IMG/VR virus record: IMGVR_UViG_3300042924_004713
Location: 102,409-166,408 of that record
From: a virus
Length of the DNA stretch: 64,000 nt
Strand: one strand, 5' to 3'
Positions 35,733-45,202 of the stretch are shown piece by piece. Position 1 is the first letter of the stretch; each line of letters opens with the position of its first letter. A program made the position numbers and the translations under genes. The notes beneath the pieces were generated by a model, which was not told the origin of the DNA, searched no databases, and worked only from the letters and a program-made list of their open reading frames with translations.

Positions 35733-37237
35733 TTTTTCCTAGTTATGTTAAAACCCTGTGGCACTGGCTGCGCAGTGGGAGTAGGTACACCACCTTGTCC
35801 AAGTGTTACACTGACATTCACACCCTGGTTGTGATATGGCCAAGGCTCGTGTGTTGGTGCTCGAGTCACTATGCTGTCTAGTTTTCCTGACTCAACTTGC
35901 CAGCCCTTGCTGGCATCAAACTTGGTGTCATCTAACTTGTATTTCACAATCTGTTTGGTAGCACTTACACTTTCAGCGCCACCGCCATTGAGATCAATGC
36001 GTCCTGCTTTGAACTTGAGAGCGCCGCCACCATCCCAGCTACCGTTGGCACTTTTCAAGGCCAAATTGCCATCTGCTAGCACACCAATAGTGGCTTTGCT
36101 ATACATATTGGTGTTGCCAGCACTGTAGGTGGTGATAGTGGCTTCGCTTTCCAGTGCTAGATTTTTCTTGGCCTTTAGCTGTAGATTGCGTCCAGCAAAT
36201 ATGTTTACATCTTGATCAGCGTGTAGATTGATATCACCGTTGGTACGCACATTCACAGAGTTGGTACTGAAAACATCCACTGTGCCTTCAACTCCTAGTT
36301 CAATCCAGGTCTGGCCATTGGCATGAATAATGTAGAAGAAATTACCATCATCACTCATGGTTATTTGATGACCTTTGCTGGTTCGCAATCTAATGTGTGA
36401 ATTAGAATTTTCTAGATCACCATCGTCCATGACAAATGTATGACCGCCTTGACGTGCAATCACAGCCACATCCAAAGGTGACAGCTTGCCTTCTAGTAAT
36501 TCACGACGTATTTGATTTGGTTGCGCTCCGCTTTGGTACACTGGTCTACCTGGAGTGCTGATTCCATAAACATAGCTGGGACTTTCTCGTTGTGAGCTAG
36601 AAGTAATAGGTCCACGTTCAAGATCATTGCTTAGTCCCTGTTGAAACATAGTGGCCGCTACCACCGAATGCACGGGCTTGGGTGAGTTGAAAAATTGTGG
36701 GTTTTTTAATACTTCATTGTCTTTGGCATTAATTTCTGTAACAGGCTGCGCAGGCGAATCTGACAAATAGGTCGCCTGTGTTTGATTTCCAGGTACATAT
36801 TCACCTTTGGGCGAGCTGCCAATGGCTGGGATCATGTGATTCACACCAGCATCAGGCACGCAGCCCACATAGTATCCTTGCAACGGATCGCCTTCAACAA
36901 AAAAACATAGAACCTTGACTCCGATGTCAGGCGGTGTAAACCACATACCATAGCTGTGAGGATTTCCTGTGTAAGAACCAACACCTGCTACTCCGCCGGG
37001 CGGCTTTTGTGTGGTTCCATAAAAAGGCGGTAGGTATTTCACTGTGCGCCATAGTTTTGTGTTGTATTTGTCACCGCCACCAAAGGCTTCAATGTATACC
37101 TGCAAGCGACCTGATCTTATGGTGTCAACATTGTTCATTACTTCACCAATGAACGGTCCGCTTTCCGCAGGTACACCTCCACGATCTAGTTTGTAGCCTT
37201 TGGGACGACCTGTGCTGGAAAATACATTATCTGCCAT
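35729..37237 (-). CDS. gp5: Baseplate hub / central spike protein gp5 without lysozyme domain
   Basis: A 502-residue homologue of T4 gp5. The N-terminal OB-fold part has GPFIGEVMNNVDTIRSGRLQ, WRTVKYLPPFYG, and PDIGVKVLCFFVEGDPLQGY followed by GCVPD. The C-terminal part (ADQDVNIFAGRNLQLKAKKN, then MYSKATIGVLADGN) has the repeating pattern of the gp5 beta-helix spike. I see no T4-lysozyme catalytic region between the two, so this protein would pierce but not digest the wall; the tape measure carries a transglycosylase domain instead. A T4 gp5 is 575 residues. Confidence 0.88.
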   Translation of the reverse strand: MADNVFSSTGRPKGYKLDRGGVPAESGPFIGEVMNNVDTIRSGRLQVYIEAFGGGDKYNTKLWRTVKYLPPFYGTTQKPPGGVAGVGSYTGNPHSYGMWFTPPDIGVKVLCFFVEGDPLQGYYVGCVPDAGVNHMIPAIGSSPKGEYVPGNQTQATYLSDSPAQPVTEINAKDNEVLKNPQFFNSPKPVHSVVAATMFQQGLSNDLERGPITSSSQRESPSYVYGISTPGRPVYQSGAQPNQIRRELLEGKLSPLDVAVIARQGGHTFVMDDGDLENSNSHIRLRTSKGHQITMSDDGNFFYIIHANGQTWIELGVEGTVDVFSTNSVNVRTNGDINLHADQDVNIFAGRNLQLKAKKNLALESEATITTYSAGNTNMYSKATIGVLADGNLALKSANGSWDGGGALKFKAGRIDLNGGGAESVSATKQIVKYKLDDTKFDASKGWQVESGKLDSIVTRAPTHEPWPYHNQGVNVSVTLGQGGVPTPTAQPVPQGFNITRKK

Positions 37238-37246
37238 TTTTTACCT

Positions 37247-40200
37247 TTAAAACTCTCTACCACCGCGTATGGGTGGTGTGGTTGTTTGTACCTTGGGTGG
37301 ACCGCCTGGCCTATTGCGTAGTGCATAGGCAGTGGCAAAGTCCGTGCCTGTATTCACTGGCTTGGCTGGCAGAGTAACTCTTGAATCCTGCACTGGAAAC
37401 CCTGAAGCCCCTGTGCCGGTTTTCACTTGTTGTTTTACTCTACCAACACGCTTGCCTTGCTGTGAAGTGCTGCTCTGCCCAACTGATATCGGAAACCCAG
37501 ATGCACCTGTTCCACTGGCACCCGATCCTGAAGAGTTAGGATTGCTTGCCAAAGGAAATCCGGATGCTCCTGTGCCAGTGTTGGCTGCTCCTGCATTAAT
37601 CTGTGTTTGTTTGCTGCGTGGGAAAATATAAAGTCCACCATCCAAGGTTTGTTCAAATCTTCCTTGCCTAAATTCGTGTTGACACTTGGTAGCATAAAAA
37701 ACATAGCTTTGCACACCAGTCAAACTGCGTGGATTGGCACCAGTGCTGTTGATTGGTGCATATCTGTTGGGATCTTGCAGTCCGTCACCGTTGATGTCGT
37801 AGTCAACTGGCCTTTGCCACACGATTTCAAACAAAACTTCCTGACTGTCAAAATTTATGCCGCCGTCGGCGTTGAAGGGAGAAAAGCTGAATGTACGTGG
37901 GTCACTGCCTTGATAAATTTCGCCTTGTTGAATCCACGCAGGATCTCCAAGAATTTTTACCTTAACTGTGCCAAGATCAGTGGGGCTATACAGATAATCA
38001 GCTGCATTGGCCGCTGGTTCATTGGTGGCTTGATCGGCGCCTTGACTGCTCTGACCACTGCGTGGTTGATAAACAAATCTTGGAATATCAGTCAAGGCAC
38101 TGGTATAGTCGCCTTGTATAGTATCGCCTGCGCCGCTGATCACAGTGACATAGAGATTGTCAAAGGACTGTTGATAATCCAAAATTGAAGTGTTTTTGCC
38201 TGTGAACCAGTATGGATAACTCTTGTGGACTCCTCGGAATCTAGTTCTAGGAAACCATACACTGTTGGAACTTTTAACTTCATAGATGCTGATTACAAAA
38301 TAAAATTTATATGCATAGTCGTTGCGCTTGCGATCATATCCCTTGGGTTCGGCTTTGAGATTGACCTTGAACCAAGCAAAAGTTTCAATAGGAGTGCCAT
38401 TGGGCTTTTCCTCTTGTGTTTCTTCGTCAATGATCTTGAGCTGTTGATCAACAATATAACTGCTGTTTCTTATCACCATTTCTATGGCCTGTATCACGCT
38501 CTGTCCTGCTGTGATACCAAAGTTTCTGTACATGTTGAATACTTTGCCGGTGTCAGGTAAAAGATTTCTTGGTGCATTGTCTCCCATGGGAGTTTTATCT
38601 ATGGCTAGATCTCCTGGTTTTTTCACCACAGCATTGGCGATACTGGGATTGGCAAATTCTATATAAAACTCATCTGCTATCTCATATATTTGATCTTTTA
38701 CCAACTGTTGATTGTACTCATTCATGGCATTCATTAGACCACGATTGGCATTTCCTGACCCTGCAGGAGAAGTATTAACGGATGTTGGTGCGCCTATGCC
38801 TGTGGTAGGAGAAGCCGAGACTGTGCCTGCGGCATCAATAGCTGTTCTTAATGACGCTGCATTTGTAGCCACTGTTCTACCAGCTGTTGGGGATGAGGTA
38901 TTGGCTCTACCTTCGGTGTCTGCTACACCTTGAGACACGGATCCGCCTAGTATCTCTTGCACAGTTTTGCCAGTTATTTCTGTGTTGTAGGGCACTGTTT
39001 GGCGTAGCCTAAAGTTATACATCACAGGCACACCTGAAATTTCATAAGTGGTCAATCTGTTGGCCACTGAAAACTTTATATCTTTTATAGCAAAAGGAAC
39101 GTATTTGATAGCAATCGCATATGGATCAGTTTGTGCTCCACCACTGTTGGTGTTACCAGCATATACAATATTTCCATTTTCATCATAGCCAATCCAGCGA
39201 ATAACCAAGCAGTAGATAGCACTTTGAAATGCCTGTATACCACAGTATTCAGTCACGGCCAACTTGAGTCTATCAATAAGACTAATGCCTTGAGGTTCAA
39301 CCACTGTCATTTTTAGATCTGTATAGGCATGCGCTGATCCAGTGGCGTGACCTGGAAAAAGATTGGACATGGTTAGGCTGTCAATGTAGTAATCAAGAGT
39401 AAAATAAGGATTACGGCTAGGTTGAAATTCGCTTGTACCTTGGCTGATTACTTCGCCACCGCGTTGATTTTCTCCACCACTTTGCATCAACAGTTGACCA
39501 CCACGTATGCCTGTGTCCTCTGCGTTGGTTCTGCCTCTTGTGATCACGTTGCGATAATCTGCTTCATTTAGCAGATACCAAGATATCTGATAGGTGTAGG
39601 TCGCATACTTGTCAAGAATATTTGGCTGTGGCCTAATGTCTTCATTAAAGTTTAATTCAATGTCTTGACGAGTTAGATTTTTTGTAGGAGTGGCATCATC
39701 TCCAGCAGATCCTACACCTGAGCCGTATGCTCCAGGAGGTGGTGTTAATGGATCAGGGGGCGGTTCGTCAACCAGTCGTTTAACTTCGCCTTGATTAGGG
39801 GCTTTTATTGGCAATTGAGTTTCACTGATCTTGCGATCCTGTGACTCAGACACCGTGGCTCCTTGTTCTGTGGTATTGGTCACCGGAGCATCTGCATTGG
39901 TACCTGCTGGATTTGGGTTAGCAATGCGACCTTCAGGTGTGATTCTTTCTGCTTTTTTAGCTGGATTGACTACTCCTGCATCATCGCCAGCAGCTACCAC
40001 AGCGCCAGAGGATGTGGCATTGTTTTTTATGGTTTGATTCTGCTGCTCTCGTCGCAGCGACTCGTTGGCTATGGCTAGATTTTGTCTAGCTCGAGCCAAA
40101 CTATTGCCTAGACCCTGAGCCTGTCTTGAAAGTTGGGACGATTGTTGCGCTAGCTGTTGGTAGTTTTCATCTGTGGCAGGATCAATACCCGAAGCTAATA

Positions 40201-40333
40201 GATTGGCTCGAGCTCTTTCAGCTGCATCACTAGCTGCTTTCTGTTGACTTTCAATAGCATCATACTGTGATCGAATATTGGCTAGTTCTTGTTCGGCTGC
40301 TGATACCTTGGCTTGCTGCTCTTGAAGAGACAT
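37247..40333 (-). CDS. Large baseplate-region virion protein
   Basis: A 1028-residue protein. The first 110 residues are an Ala/Gln-rich coiled coil. The central part (TYQISWYLLNEADYRN, YFTLDYYIDSLTMSNLFPG and RLKLAVTEYCG) resembles conserved structural proteins of T4-like marine phages placed between gp53-like and gp5 genes. The C-terminus has three repeats of GTGASGFP separated by low-complexity sequence. A role in the hub or baseplate is inferred from position; I cannot equate it with a T4 protein. Confidence 0.7.
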   Translation of the reverse strand: MSLQEQQAKVSAAEQELANIRSQYDAIESQQKAASDAAERARANLLASGIDPATDENYQQLAQQSSQLSRQAQGLGNSLARARQNLAIANESLRREQQNQTIKNNATSSGAVVAAGDDAGVVNPAKKAERITPEGRIANPNPAGTNADAPVTNTTEQGATVSESQDRKISETQLPIKAPNQGEVKRLVDEPPPDPLTPPPGAYGSGVGSAGDDATPTKNLTRQDIELNFNEDIRPQPNILDKYATYTYQISWYLLNEADYRNVITRGRTNAEDTGIRGGQLLMQSGGENQRGGEVISQGTSEFQPSRNPYFTLDYYIDSLTMSNLFPGHATGSAHAYTDLKMTVVEPQGISLIDRLKLAVTEYCGIQAFQSAIYCLVIRWIGYDENGNIVYAGNTNSGGAQTDPYAIAIKYVPFAIKDIKFSVANRLTTYEISGVPVMYNFRLRQTVPYNTEITGKTVQEILGGSVSQGVADTEGRANTSSPTAGRTVATNAASLRTAIDAAGTVSASPTTGIGAPTSVNTSPAGSGNANRGLMNAMNEYNQQLVKDQIYEIADEFYIEFANPSIANAVVKKPGDLAIDKTPMGDNAPRNLLPDTGKVFNMYRNFGITAGQSVIQAIEMVIRNSSYIVDQQLKIIDEETQEEKPNGTPIETFAWFKVNLKAEPKGYDRKRNDYAYKFYFVISIYEVKSSNSVWFPRTRFRGVHKSYPYWFTGKNTSILDYQQSFDNLYVTVISGAGDTIQGDYTSALTDIPRFVYQPRSGQSSQGADQATNEPAANAADYLYSPTDLGTVKVKILGDPAWIQQGEIYQGSDPRTFSFSPFNADGGINFDSQEVLFEIVWQRPVDYDINGDGLQDPNRYAPINSTGANPRSLTGVQSYVFYATKCQHEFRQGRFEQTLDGGLYIFPRSKQTQINAGAANTGTGASGFPLASNPNSSGSGASGTGASGFPISVGQSSTSQQGKRVGRVKQQVKTGTGASGFPVQDSRVTLPAKPVNTGTDFATAYALRNRPGGPPKVQTTTPPIRGGREF

Positions 40334-40336
40334 ATT

Positions 40337-40636
40337 TTAGAATCCCAGCGCAGTGCGCAGTGTAGAAATTTTTGGTACGTAGATATTCACTCCAGCCTTG
40401 AAGTCCAACGGAGGAGCTGTTAGAGTGTTAGGATTGCGTTGATAAAAAACCCACCAAAGACTTGGAGTGTCATAAAGATCATATGACAGCAGATCCGGTC
40501 TGTATTCATACACAGTGTTGATTGTCATCACAAGATCGTCACCTTCCTTGGGTATAGGACGATCACGCATGACGTCAAGATAAAACTGTGTGTATCCGGT
40601 GTTGTAGTATGGACTGGTAGCTGAATAAGTTGCCAT
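40337..40636 (-). CDS. gp53-like baseplate wedge protein (LysM-like)
   Basis: A 99-residue protein. It has INTVYEYRPDLLSYDLYDTP, then LWWVFYQRNPNTL and VNIYVPKISTL, which fits the LysM-like fold of gp53 and related baseplate proteins: a tyrosine-rich pair of repeats with a W-W motif and an IYVP strand. It lies directly before the large structural gene and overlaps the upstream stop by one base. The assignment to gp53 rests on fold pattern and place, so it is tentative. Confidence 0.6.
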   Translation of the reverse strand: MATYSATSPYYNTGYTQFYLDVMRDRPIPKEGDDLVMTINTVYEYRPDLLSYDLYDTPSLWWVFYQRNPNTLTAPPLDFKAGVNIYVPKISTLRTALGF

Positions 40637-42360
40637 TACCAGAAGCCTCCTCTTAATAATGATCCTTGAGCAAACTGTGTAAGACTAAACTGTTGGCTCA
40701 TCTGGCTGCGGCTCTGTAAAGGCAGCAATGTCAATTGTATTTCCATTTGTGTAGGAACATAGGTTGGTGTTTCTCCGCCTAGTTCAAGACTCTCACCAGA
40801 GGTATTGAATGGCTGTGCTGCTTTTTGTTTAGGCTCGGCACCCTTGGGCAAGAATATTGTTTTCAATCTTGATATAGCAGAAAATATAGGACTGGTATTG
40901 GGTGGGCTTGGTACTCTAGGTCTACGCACCACAAGGTCAGTGCCATTGATATTTTCTGAACGTGCTCTAATATAGTCTACATCATTTGGTAAACTGTAGT
41001 TAAAAGAACTCAACAGCACAGGGTGTTCGTTGAAACCATATACACCATATCCACTGAGATACAGCGGCGGGGGCGGAGCACCTACTTGTGCGTCCTGTCC
41101 ATAAAACATCTTAGTAGCAGATTTTAAAAAGTGAATCACTCCTAATAGGTAGTTGGCCTCATTGGTATCTTGCGCTGTGAACGTGCCTGTAAGCTGTATT
41201 TCTTGCGGACTACTGTTTTGATAAAAGTAACCACGAATATTGCTGTGTGTTAGATCATACGTATTGTAGTTCGCACGATATGCTGTACTGATCGTGGGTG
41301 TGTAAGGGAAAATCACACCTTTGCCTACCAAAGGATACAGTAGGTCTCCCGGTGCTGCCACGTTGTAAAGATATTGAGCCTGTGGTGCCAAGGCCAAACG
41401 CACACGCCAATCCTTTTCATTGAACGCGGATCTCTGCGAACGTATGGCGTTCTGTTGCTTGAGTTGTGTGACCTTGGCAGCTATGTCATCAACATATCTA
41501 GGATTAGCAAACGGATTGCCTTGTTGTCCTTGACCAGTGGGATAATAATCACTTGCATTGGTTGCTGTTGGAGATGTATTCTGCACAGCAAAAGGATTAC
41601 CAGTCTGTCCACGCACCGGATAGTAACTGCTGCTGCCAAGGTCAGTGTCCTCAGGAGCAGTTTGCGTCGCAAAAGGATTACCAGTCTGTCCACGCACCGG
41701 ATAGTAACTACTGCTACCTTGATCGTCTATGGTTGGTTGTGTTATTGCAAAAGGATTACCAGTTTGTCCTTGCACAGGATAGTAACTACTACCGCCTGTG
41801 GGTTCTGTGATTCTTGGTCCGGCCAGGGCCGCAGCAGCAGATCCTCCATAGGGAAACTGTTCAACGGTTTCAGCTCGATAGGGCACAAAACCCTGTTGTC
41901 TATTGGCATCAGAATCAAGCAGATTGATTTCTCTAACCTGTAGTTCAAAATCCTGCGCTTGTTGATTAACCAAGGGCTGCGGGGGGTAGGGGAACTGTCC
42001 GGGTTGCTGTCCCACTGCCACTCGGCCAATGAAGTCATCTTCGGGAATATATCCCAACCCGTTGGCGTTGGTGGCCTGTCTTTGCACATCTGTGACGGGC
42101 ACTGCTGTGCTTGGTGGTACACCGTATCCCAGTTCTTGTGAGGCCAACTGTTGGTTGCGATTCATGATTTCTTCTCGCAGACTCAGATTTTGACCAGGGA
42201 TTGGGTTAGCAGTGTTGGGTTCTAGAATGGCTTGATTTCTGTCAAGCTGTAGGGTGCTGCCGCCAGCAGGAGCTTCAAGTCCTTGACCTGGGCGTGTGAA
42301 GGCATCGTACTCTGCTTGTGTTAGTTCTACCAACTGGCCATTTATAAGAATCTTGGGCAT
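40636..42360 (-). CDS. Virion structural protein with YYPVxGQxGNPFA repeats
   Basis: A 574-residue protein, first in the late tail operon. The N-terminus is MPKILINGQLVELTQAEYDA. Residues about 190-290 contain four copies of YYPVxGQxGNPFA. The C-terminal domain (GKGVIFPYTPTISTAYRANY, then THSNIRGYFYQNSSPQEIQL and KSATKMFYGQDAQVG) is conserved in T4-like marine phages as a baseplate or tail-tube-associated virion protein. A late core lies 18 bases upstream, with AGGA before the ATG. No T4 equivalent can be named safely. Confidence 0.72.
   Translation of the reverse strand: MPKILINGQLVELTQAEYDAFTRPGQGLEAPAGGSTLQLDRNQAILEPNTANPIPGQNLSLREEIMNRNQQLASQELGYGVPPSTAVPVTDVQRQATNANGLGYIPEDDFIGRVAVGQQPGQFPYPPQPLVNQQAQDFELQVREINLLDSDANRQQGFVPYRAETVEQFPYGGSAAAALAGPRITEPTGGSSYYPVQGQTGNPFAITQPTIDDQGSSSYYPVRGQTGNPFATQTAPEDTDLGSSSYYPVRGQTGNPFAVQNTSPTATNASDYYPTGQGQQGNPFANPRYVDDIAAKVTQLKQQNAIRSQRSAFNEKDWRVRLALAPQAQYLYNVAAPGDLLYPLVGKGVIFPYTPTISTAYRANYNTYDLTHSNIRGYFYQNSSPQEIQLTGTFTAQDTNEANYLLGVIHFLKSATKMFYGQDAQVGAPPPPLYLSGYGVYGFNEHPVLLSSFNYSLPNDVDYIRARSENINGTDLVVRRPRVPSPPNTSPIFSAISRLKTIFLPKGAEPKQKAAQPFNTSGESLELGGETPTYVPTQMEIQLTLLPLQSRSQMSQQFSLTQFAQGSLLRGGFW
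41509..41792 (-). repeat. Four tandem coding repeats (YYPVxGQxGNPFA)
   Basis: Four units about 80 bases apart inside the gene at 40636-42360. Units two and three (41588-41634 and 41669-41717) are almost identical over some 45 bases, while the first and fourth are more diverged. The spacer sequences between the units are unrelated and Thr/Asp/Ser-rich. Repeat expansion or contraction by slippage or recombination is likely. Confidence 0.8.
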
Positions 42361-42378
42361 TTTATGGTTCCTGTTGAT

Positions 42379-42384
42379 TATTTA
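42379..42384 (-). promoter_or_regulatory. Late promoter core (TAAATA) for tail operon
   Basis: Minus strand ACGGTAAATAATC, 18 bases before the ATG at 42360, with CAGGAACC between as ribosome site. It is divergent from the promoters of the gp55 operon. Confidence 0.65.
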
Positions 42385-42419
42385 CCGTGTTTTTTAACGG
42401 CTATGATAAAGGAAAAAGG

Positions 42420-42447
42420 TTGACAAACAGGCAAAAACTGTTACAAT
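42420..42447 (+). promoter_or_regulatory. Sigma70-type promoter for gp55-gp47-gp46
   Basis: TTGACA (42420-42425), a 16-base spacer and TACAAT (42442-42447). The -35 is perfect and the -10 matches five of six. A start point near 42454 leaves an 18-base leader containing AAGGAG. This should let unmodified host polymerase express the late sigma factor early. Confidence 0.75.
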
Positions 42448-42452
42448 AAATA
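42447..42452 (+). promoter_or_regulatory. Late-type core (TAAATA) overlapping the gp55 early promoter
   Basis: CAATAAATACAT overlaps the last base of the sigma70 -10 element, so gp55 could also be read from its own late promoter. Whether the core is used is not known. Confidence 0.45.
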
Positions 42453-42458
42453 CATTTC

Positions 42459-42464
42459 AAGGAG
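42459..42464 (+). promoter_or_regulatory. Shine-Dalgarno AAGGAG fixing the TTG start of gp55
   Basis: AAGGAG seven bases before TTG at 42472. No ATG or GTG in the frame is close, so this site identifies TTG as the start. Confidence 0.8.
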
Positions 42465-42471
42465 AAACACA

Positions 42472-43362
42472 TTGTCGTCAACACCTCCCCGAGTCAACTA
42501 TCTCAACAATCGAGACATACTAAAAGAAATACATCTAAGCAAAAACACCTACTGTGCATTCAGTGATCCTGCCGCAGATCATCAATACGACATCATTCTT
42601 GCATCTGTGAGCAAAATCAATCAACGCACCATTGCGGAAGCTCGACGCAATCGCGCTGATCGTATCAAACGCGAAACTGGTGAGATCATTGACCCTAAAA
42701 AGATTGCAAACACTGATTTGGTGTTTAGAATCATGACCTGGGAACACATACCCATGGCTCCAAAAAAGCCGCCCAAGGCCGCTGCCAAGCGGCGCAGAGT
42801 AGAGGATATTCTGGGCATGGAGGAAATCCCGAACGAGGAACTAGAAGATCTGGTAGAAGAGCCTGCAGGCGACCCCACGCATGTTAGAGTCAACTTTCCT
42901 CCGTTTTTCCACTACAGAATCAATGAACACAAAGTGCCCTATATCGTGGGCAAAAGTCACTGGCAGGGCGCTCTAGACACAGGCCATTACAGTCGTGATC
43001 ATGGCAACATGACACGCAAACTAGCACAGATGTTTATGAAACTGTGCGAACGCTATGCCACACGCAGCAACTGGCGTGGCTACACCTATAACGAGGAAAT
43101 GCGTGGACAGGCACTGCTACAACTCAGTCAAATTGGCCTACAGTTTGATGAAAGCAAGAGTCAAAATCCCTTTGCCTACTACACTGCGGCCATTACCAAT
43201 TCGTTCACACGTATTCTCAACATTGAAAAGAAAATGCAAAACATACGTGACGACATTTTGGAAATGAACGGACTCAATCCTTCGTGGACACGTCAGAACT
43301 CCGGACGTGACCCAGGTGTTGTTTCTACCATTACGGTTGCAGAAAATCAAGAAGACCACTAA
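42472..43362 (+). CDS. gp55: Late-transcription sigma factor gp55
   Basis: A 296-residue protein. The C-terminal half has the gp55 pattern: KLAQMFMKLCERYATRSNWR, then YTYNEEMRGQALLQLSQIGL, QFDESKSQNPFAYYTAAITN and RILNIEKKMQNIRDDILEMN. It directs host RNA polymerase to TATAAATA-type late promoters, many of which are visible in this window. The first 150 residues, with a Lys/Arg-rich run (PKKPPKAAAKRRR) and an acidic stretch, are not part of short T4 gp55 (185 residues). The start is TTG. It leads the operon with gp47 and gp46. Confidence 0.92.
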   Translation: MSSTPPRVNYLNNRDILKEIHLSKNTYCAFSDPAADHQYDIILASVSKINQRTIAEARRNRADRIKRETGEIIDPKKIANTDLVFRIMTWEHIPMAPKKPPKAAAKRRRVEDILGMEEIPNEELEDLVEEPAGDPTHVRVNFPPFFHYRINEHKVPYIVGKSHWQGALDTGHYSRDHGNMTRKLAQMFMKLCERYATRSNWRGYTYNEEMRGQALLQLSQIGLQFDESKSQNPFAYYTAAITNSFTRILNIEKKMQNIRDDILEMNGLNPSWTRQNSGRDPGVVSTITVAENQEDH

Positions 43363-43373
43363 ACTGTGTGACT

Positions 43374-44390
43374 ATGAGTAATCTTTTTAAACGTGCGGCG
43401 ATATTCACCGACATACATTTTGGTTTGAAAAGCAACAGTCAACTACACAATGATGACTGTTTGAACTTTGTGAAATGGGCCACTGCCAAGGCTCAGGAGG
43501 AGGGATGTGAAACGGCGTTTTTTCTTGGTGACTGGCACAATCATAGGGCTAGCATTAACATTGTCACTCTTAACTATAGTCTCCAGGCCCTGGAACACCT
43601 CTCCGCAAACTTTTCTACTGTATACTTTATTCCCGGCAACCATGATTTATATTATCGGGACAAACGTGATGTACAAAGTGTGGAGTGGGCAAAGCATCTT
43701 CCTAATTTGGTTATCTGTAATGACTGGCTACACTCTAACGATGTTGTTGTGGCTCCATGGTTGGTAGGAGATGACCACAAACGCCTGGCCAAGATGTCAG
43801 GCCGGTATTTGTTTGGACATTTTGAACTGCCTGGCTATCTAATGAACGCCATGGTTGAAATGCCTGATCATGGATCTGTGCGTAGAGAAGACCTGTCAGG
43901 GTTTGAACATGTGTACACCGGGCATTTTCACAAACGACAGACCAAAAACAATGTCACATACATTGGTAACTGTTTCCCACACAACTTTGCAGACGCAGGA
44001 GATGACGAACGCGGTGTGATGATCTTGGAATGGGGCAAAGAGCCAGAGTTTCATGCTTGGCCGGATCAACCCACCTATCGTGTGCTGAGTCTTGCACACC
44101 TAATTGATCATGCTGCTAGTATTCTGCGACCCAAGATGCATGTGAGAGTGGAATTGGACATTGACATCAGCTATGAAGAGGCCAACTTTATCAAAGAAAC
44201 ATTCATACGCGATTATCAACTGCGTGAAATGGCCTTGATACCCAATAAAAATTCTGCTTACACTCAAGATCTTGCTCCTGGAGAAATAAGATTTGAAAGT
44301 GTGGATCAAATCATCACTGATCAAATCTTGAACATACAATCTGATGTATATGACAGCAAACTATTGTTGCACATCTATAATACTCTATGA
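43374..44390 (+). CDS. gp47: Recombination nuclease subunit gp47 (SbcD/Mre11 family)
   Basis: A 338-residue metallophosphoesterase. Metal-binding motifs appear in order: FTDIHFG near the start, LGDWHNH, IPGNHD, and GHFEL with TGHFHKR. Together with gp46 it forms the Mre11/Rad50-like complex that resects DNA ends for recombination-dependent replication. The ATG at 43374 is used; a GTG two codons upstream is possible. It follows gp55 after 11 bases and its stop overlaps the next ATG as ATGA. Confidence 0.93.
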   Translation: MSNLFKRAAIFTDIHFGLKSNSQLHNDDCLNFVKWATAKAQEEGCETAFFLGDWHNHRASINIVTLNYSLQALEHLSANFSTVYFIPGNHDLYYRDKRDVQSVEWAKHLPNLVICNDWLHSNDVVVAPWLVGDDHKRLAKMSGRYLFGHFELPGYLMNAMVEMPDHGSVRREDLSGFEHVYTGHFHKRQTKNNVTYIGNCFPHNFADAGDDERGVMILEWGKEPEFHAWPDQPTYRVLSLAHLIDHAASILRPKMHVRVELDIDISYEEANFIKETFIRDYQLREMALIPNKNSAYTQDLAPGEIRFESVDQIITDQILNIQSDVYDSKLLLHIYNTL

Positions 44391-45202
44391 ACACAGTGAT
44401 CCTGGGTCTGCCAGGCATGTATCAAAACTGGCTGAGTGCTGCTCTTGATCCTGAATCTAGATTTGAACAGCAAGGTGCTAACTTTCTAACTCATCACAGT
44501 AGAGTTCCTTGGCTAGCCAAGATTGAAACTCAAACTCCACCACCTGCAGACTGTGTGATCAATATGTGTGTAGGGTATCACAATCTTGTGTGGTACCTAC
44601 ACAATTATCTAGAAAAAACCGATGCCATTGGAATTAGAGCCAACTACCTAGTGGAAGATCTACAGGCTCTTGGTGCGGACACCAAGGCCTTTGGACAAAT
44701 GTTTGTTCATTGGTACCAAAGTTATAATATCAAAGATAATCTAGATCACCAGCAGCATGCAAACAGCCTAATTGAATACTTTTATTACTGGCTGGTGCAA
44801 ACGCATGATTGGCAACGCATGCTGTGTTCACGTATTTCAAACGCTATCAATCTTGAGTACATGGCTTTTAACAGCCTGGATAGACTGCATCAGGTCCTGG
44901 ACCCTGTGATACCAGATTCAGCATGGTTTGATCATATGTATATGTTGCTTCAATCTGGCAATAGTCAATATCTTGACCAAAGTGGGAAATTTCATACCAA
45001 ACTTGGGTTGATTAAAAATCTTGGCAATCTTACCATACTAGAACAAAGTTACCTAGGTAGTCTGCTGCATAGCTGCATGGACATGGGAGACACGGTGCTT
45101 GACTGGTATAATCCTGAAGTACGAAACCGATTATGGCAGAGGTATCGTACCGACTTAGTTGATCTTCACCGGCTATACATGCTACAATCGCAATACCTAT
45201 GA
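44387..45202 (+). CDS. Hypothetical protein inserted between gp47 and gp46
   Basis: A 271-residue protein of unknown function starting MNTVILGLPGMYQNWLSAAL, with many Tyr, His and Trp residues later (IEYFYYWLVQTHDWQR). The opening hydrophobic strand and Gly-rich turn recall P-loop or sulfotransferase-like starts but lack GKS/T, so I do not assign one. It overlaps both gp47 and gp46 as ATGA, so it is co-translated with the recombination genes. The protein at 49871-50896 has a loosely similar opening. Confidence 0.7.
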   Translation: MNTVILGLPGMYQNWLSAALDPESRFEQQGANFLTHHSRVPWLAKIETQTPPPADCVINMCVGYHNLVWYLHNYLEKTDAIGIRANYLVEDLQALGADTKAFGQMFVHWYQSYNIKDNLDHQQHANSLIEYFYYWLVQTHDWQRMLCSRISNAINLEYMAFNSLDRLHQVLDPVIPDSAWFDHMYMLLQSGNSQYLDQSGKFHTKLGLIKNLGNLTILEQSYLGSLLHSCMDMGDTVLDWYNPEVRNRLWQRYRTDLVDLHRLYMLQSQYL

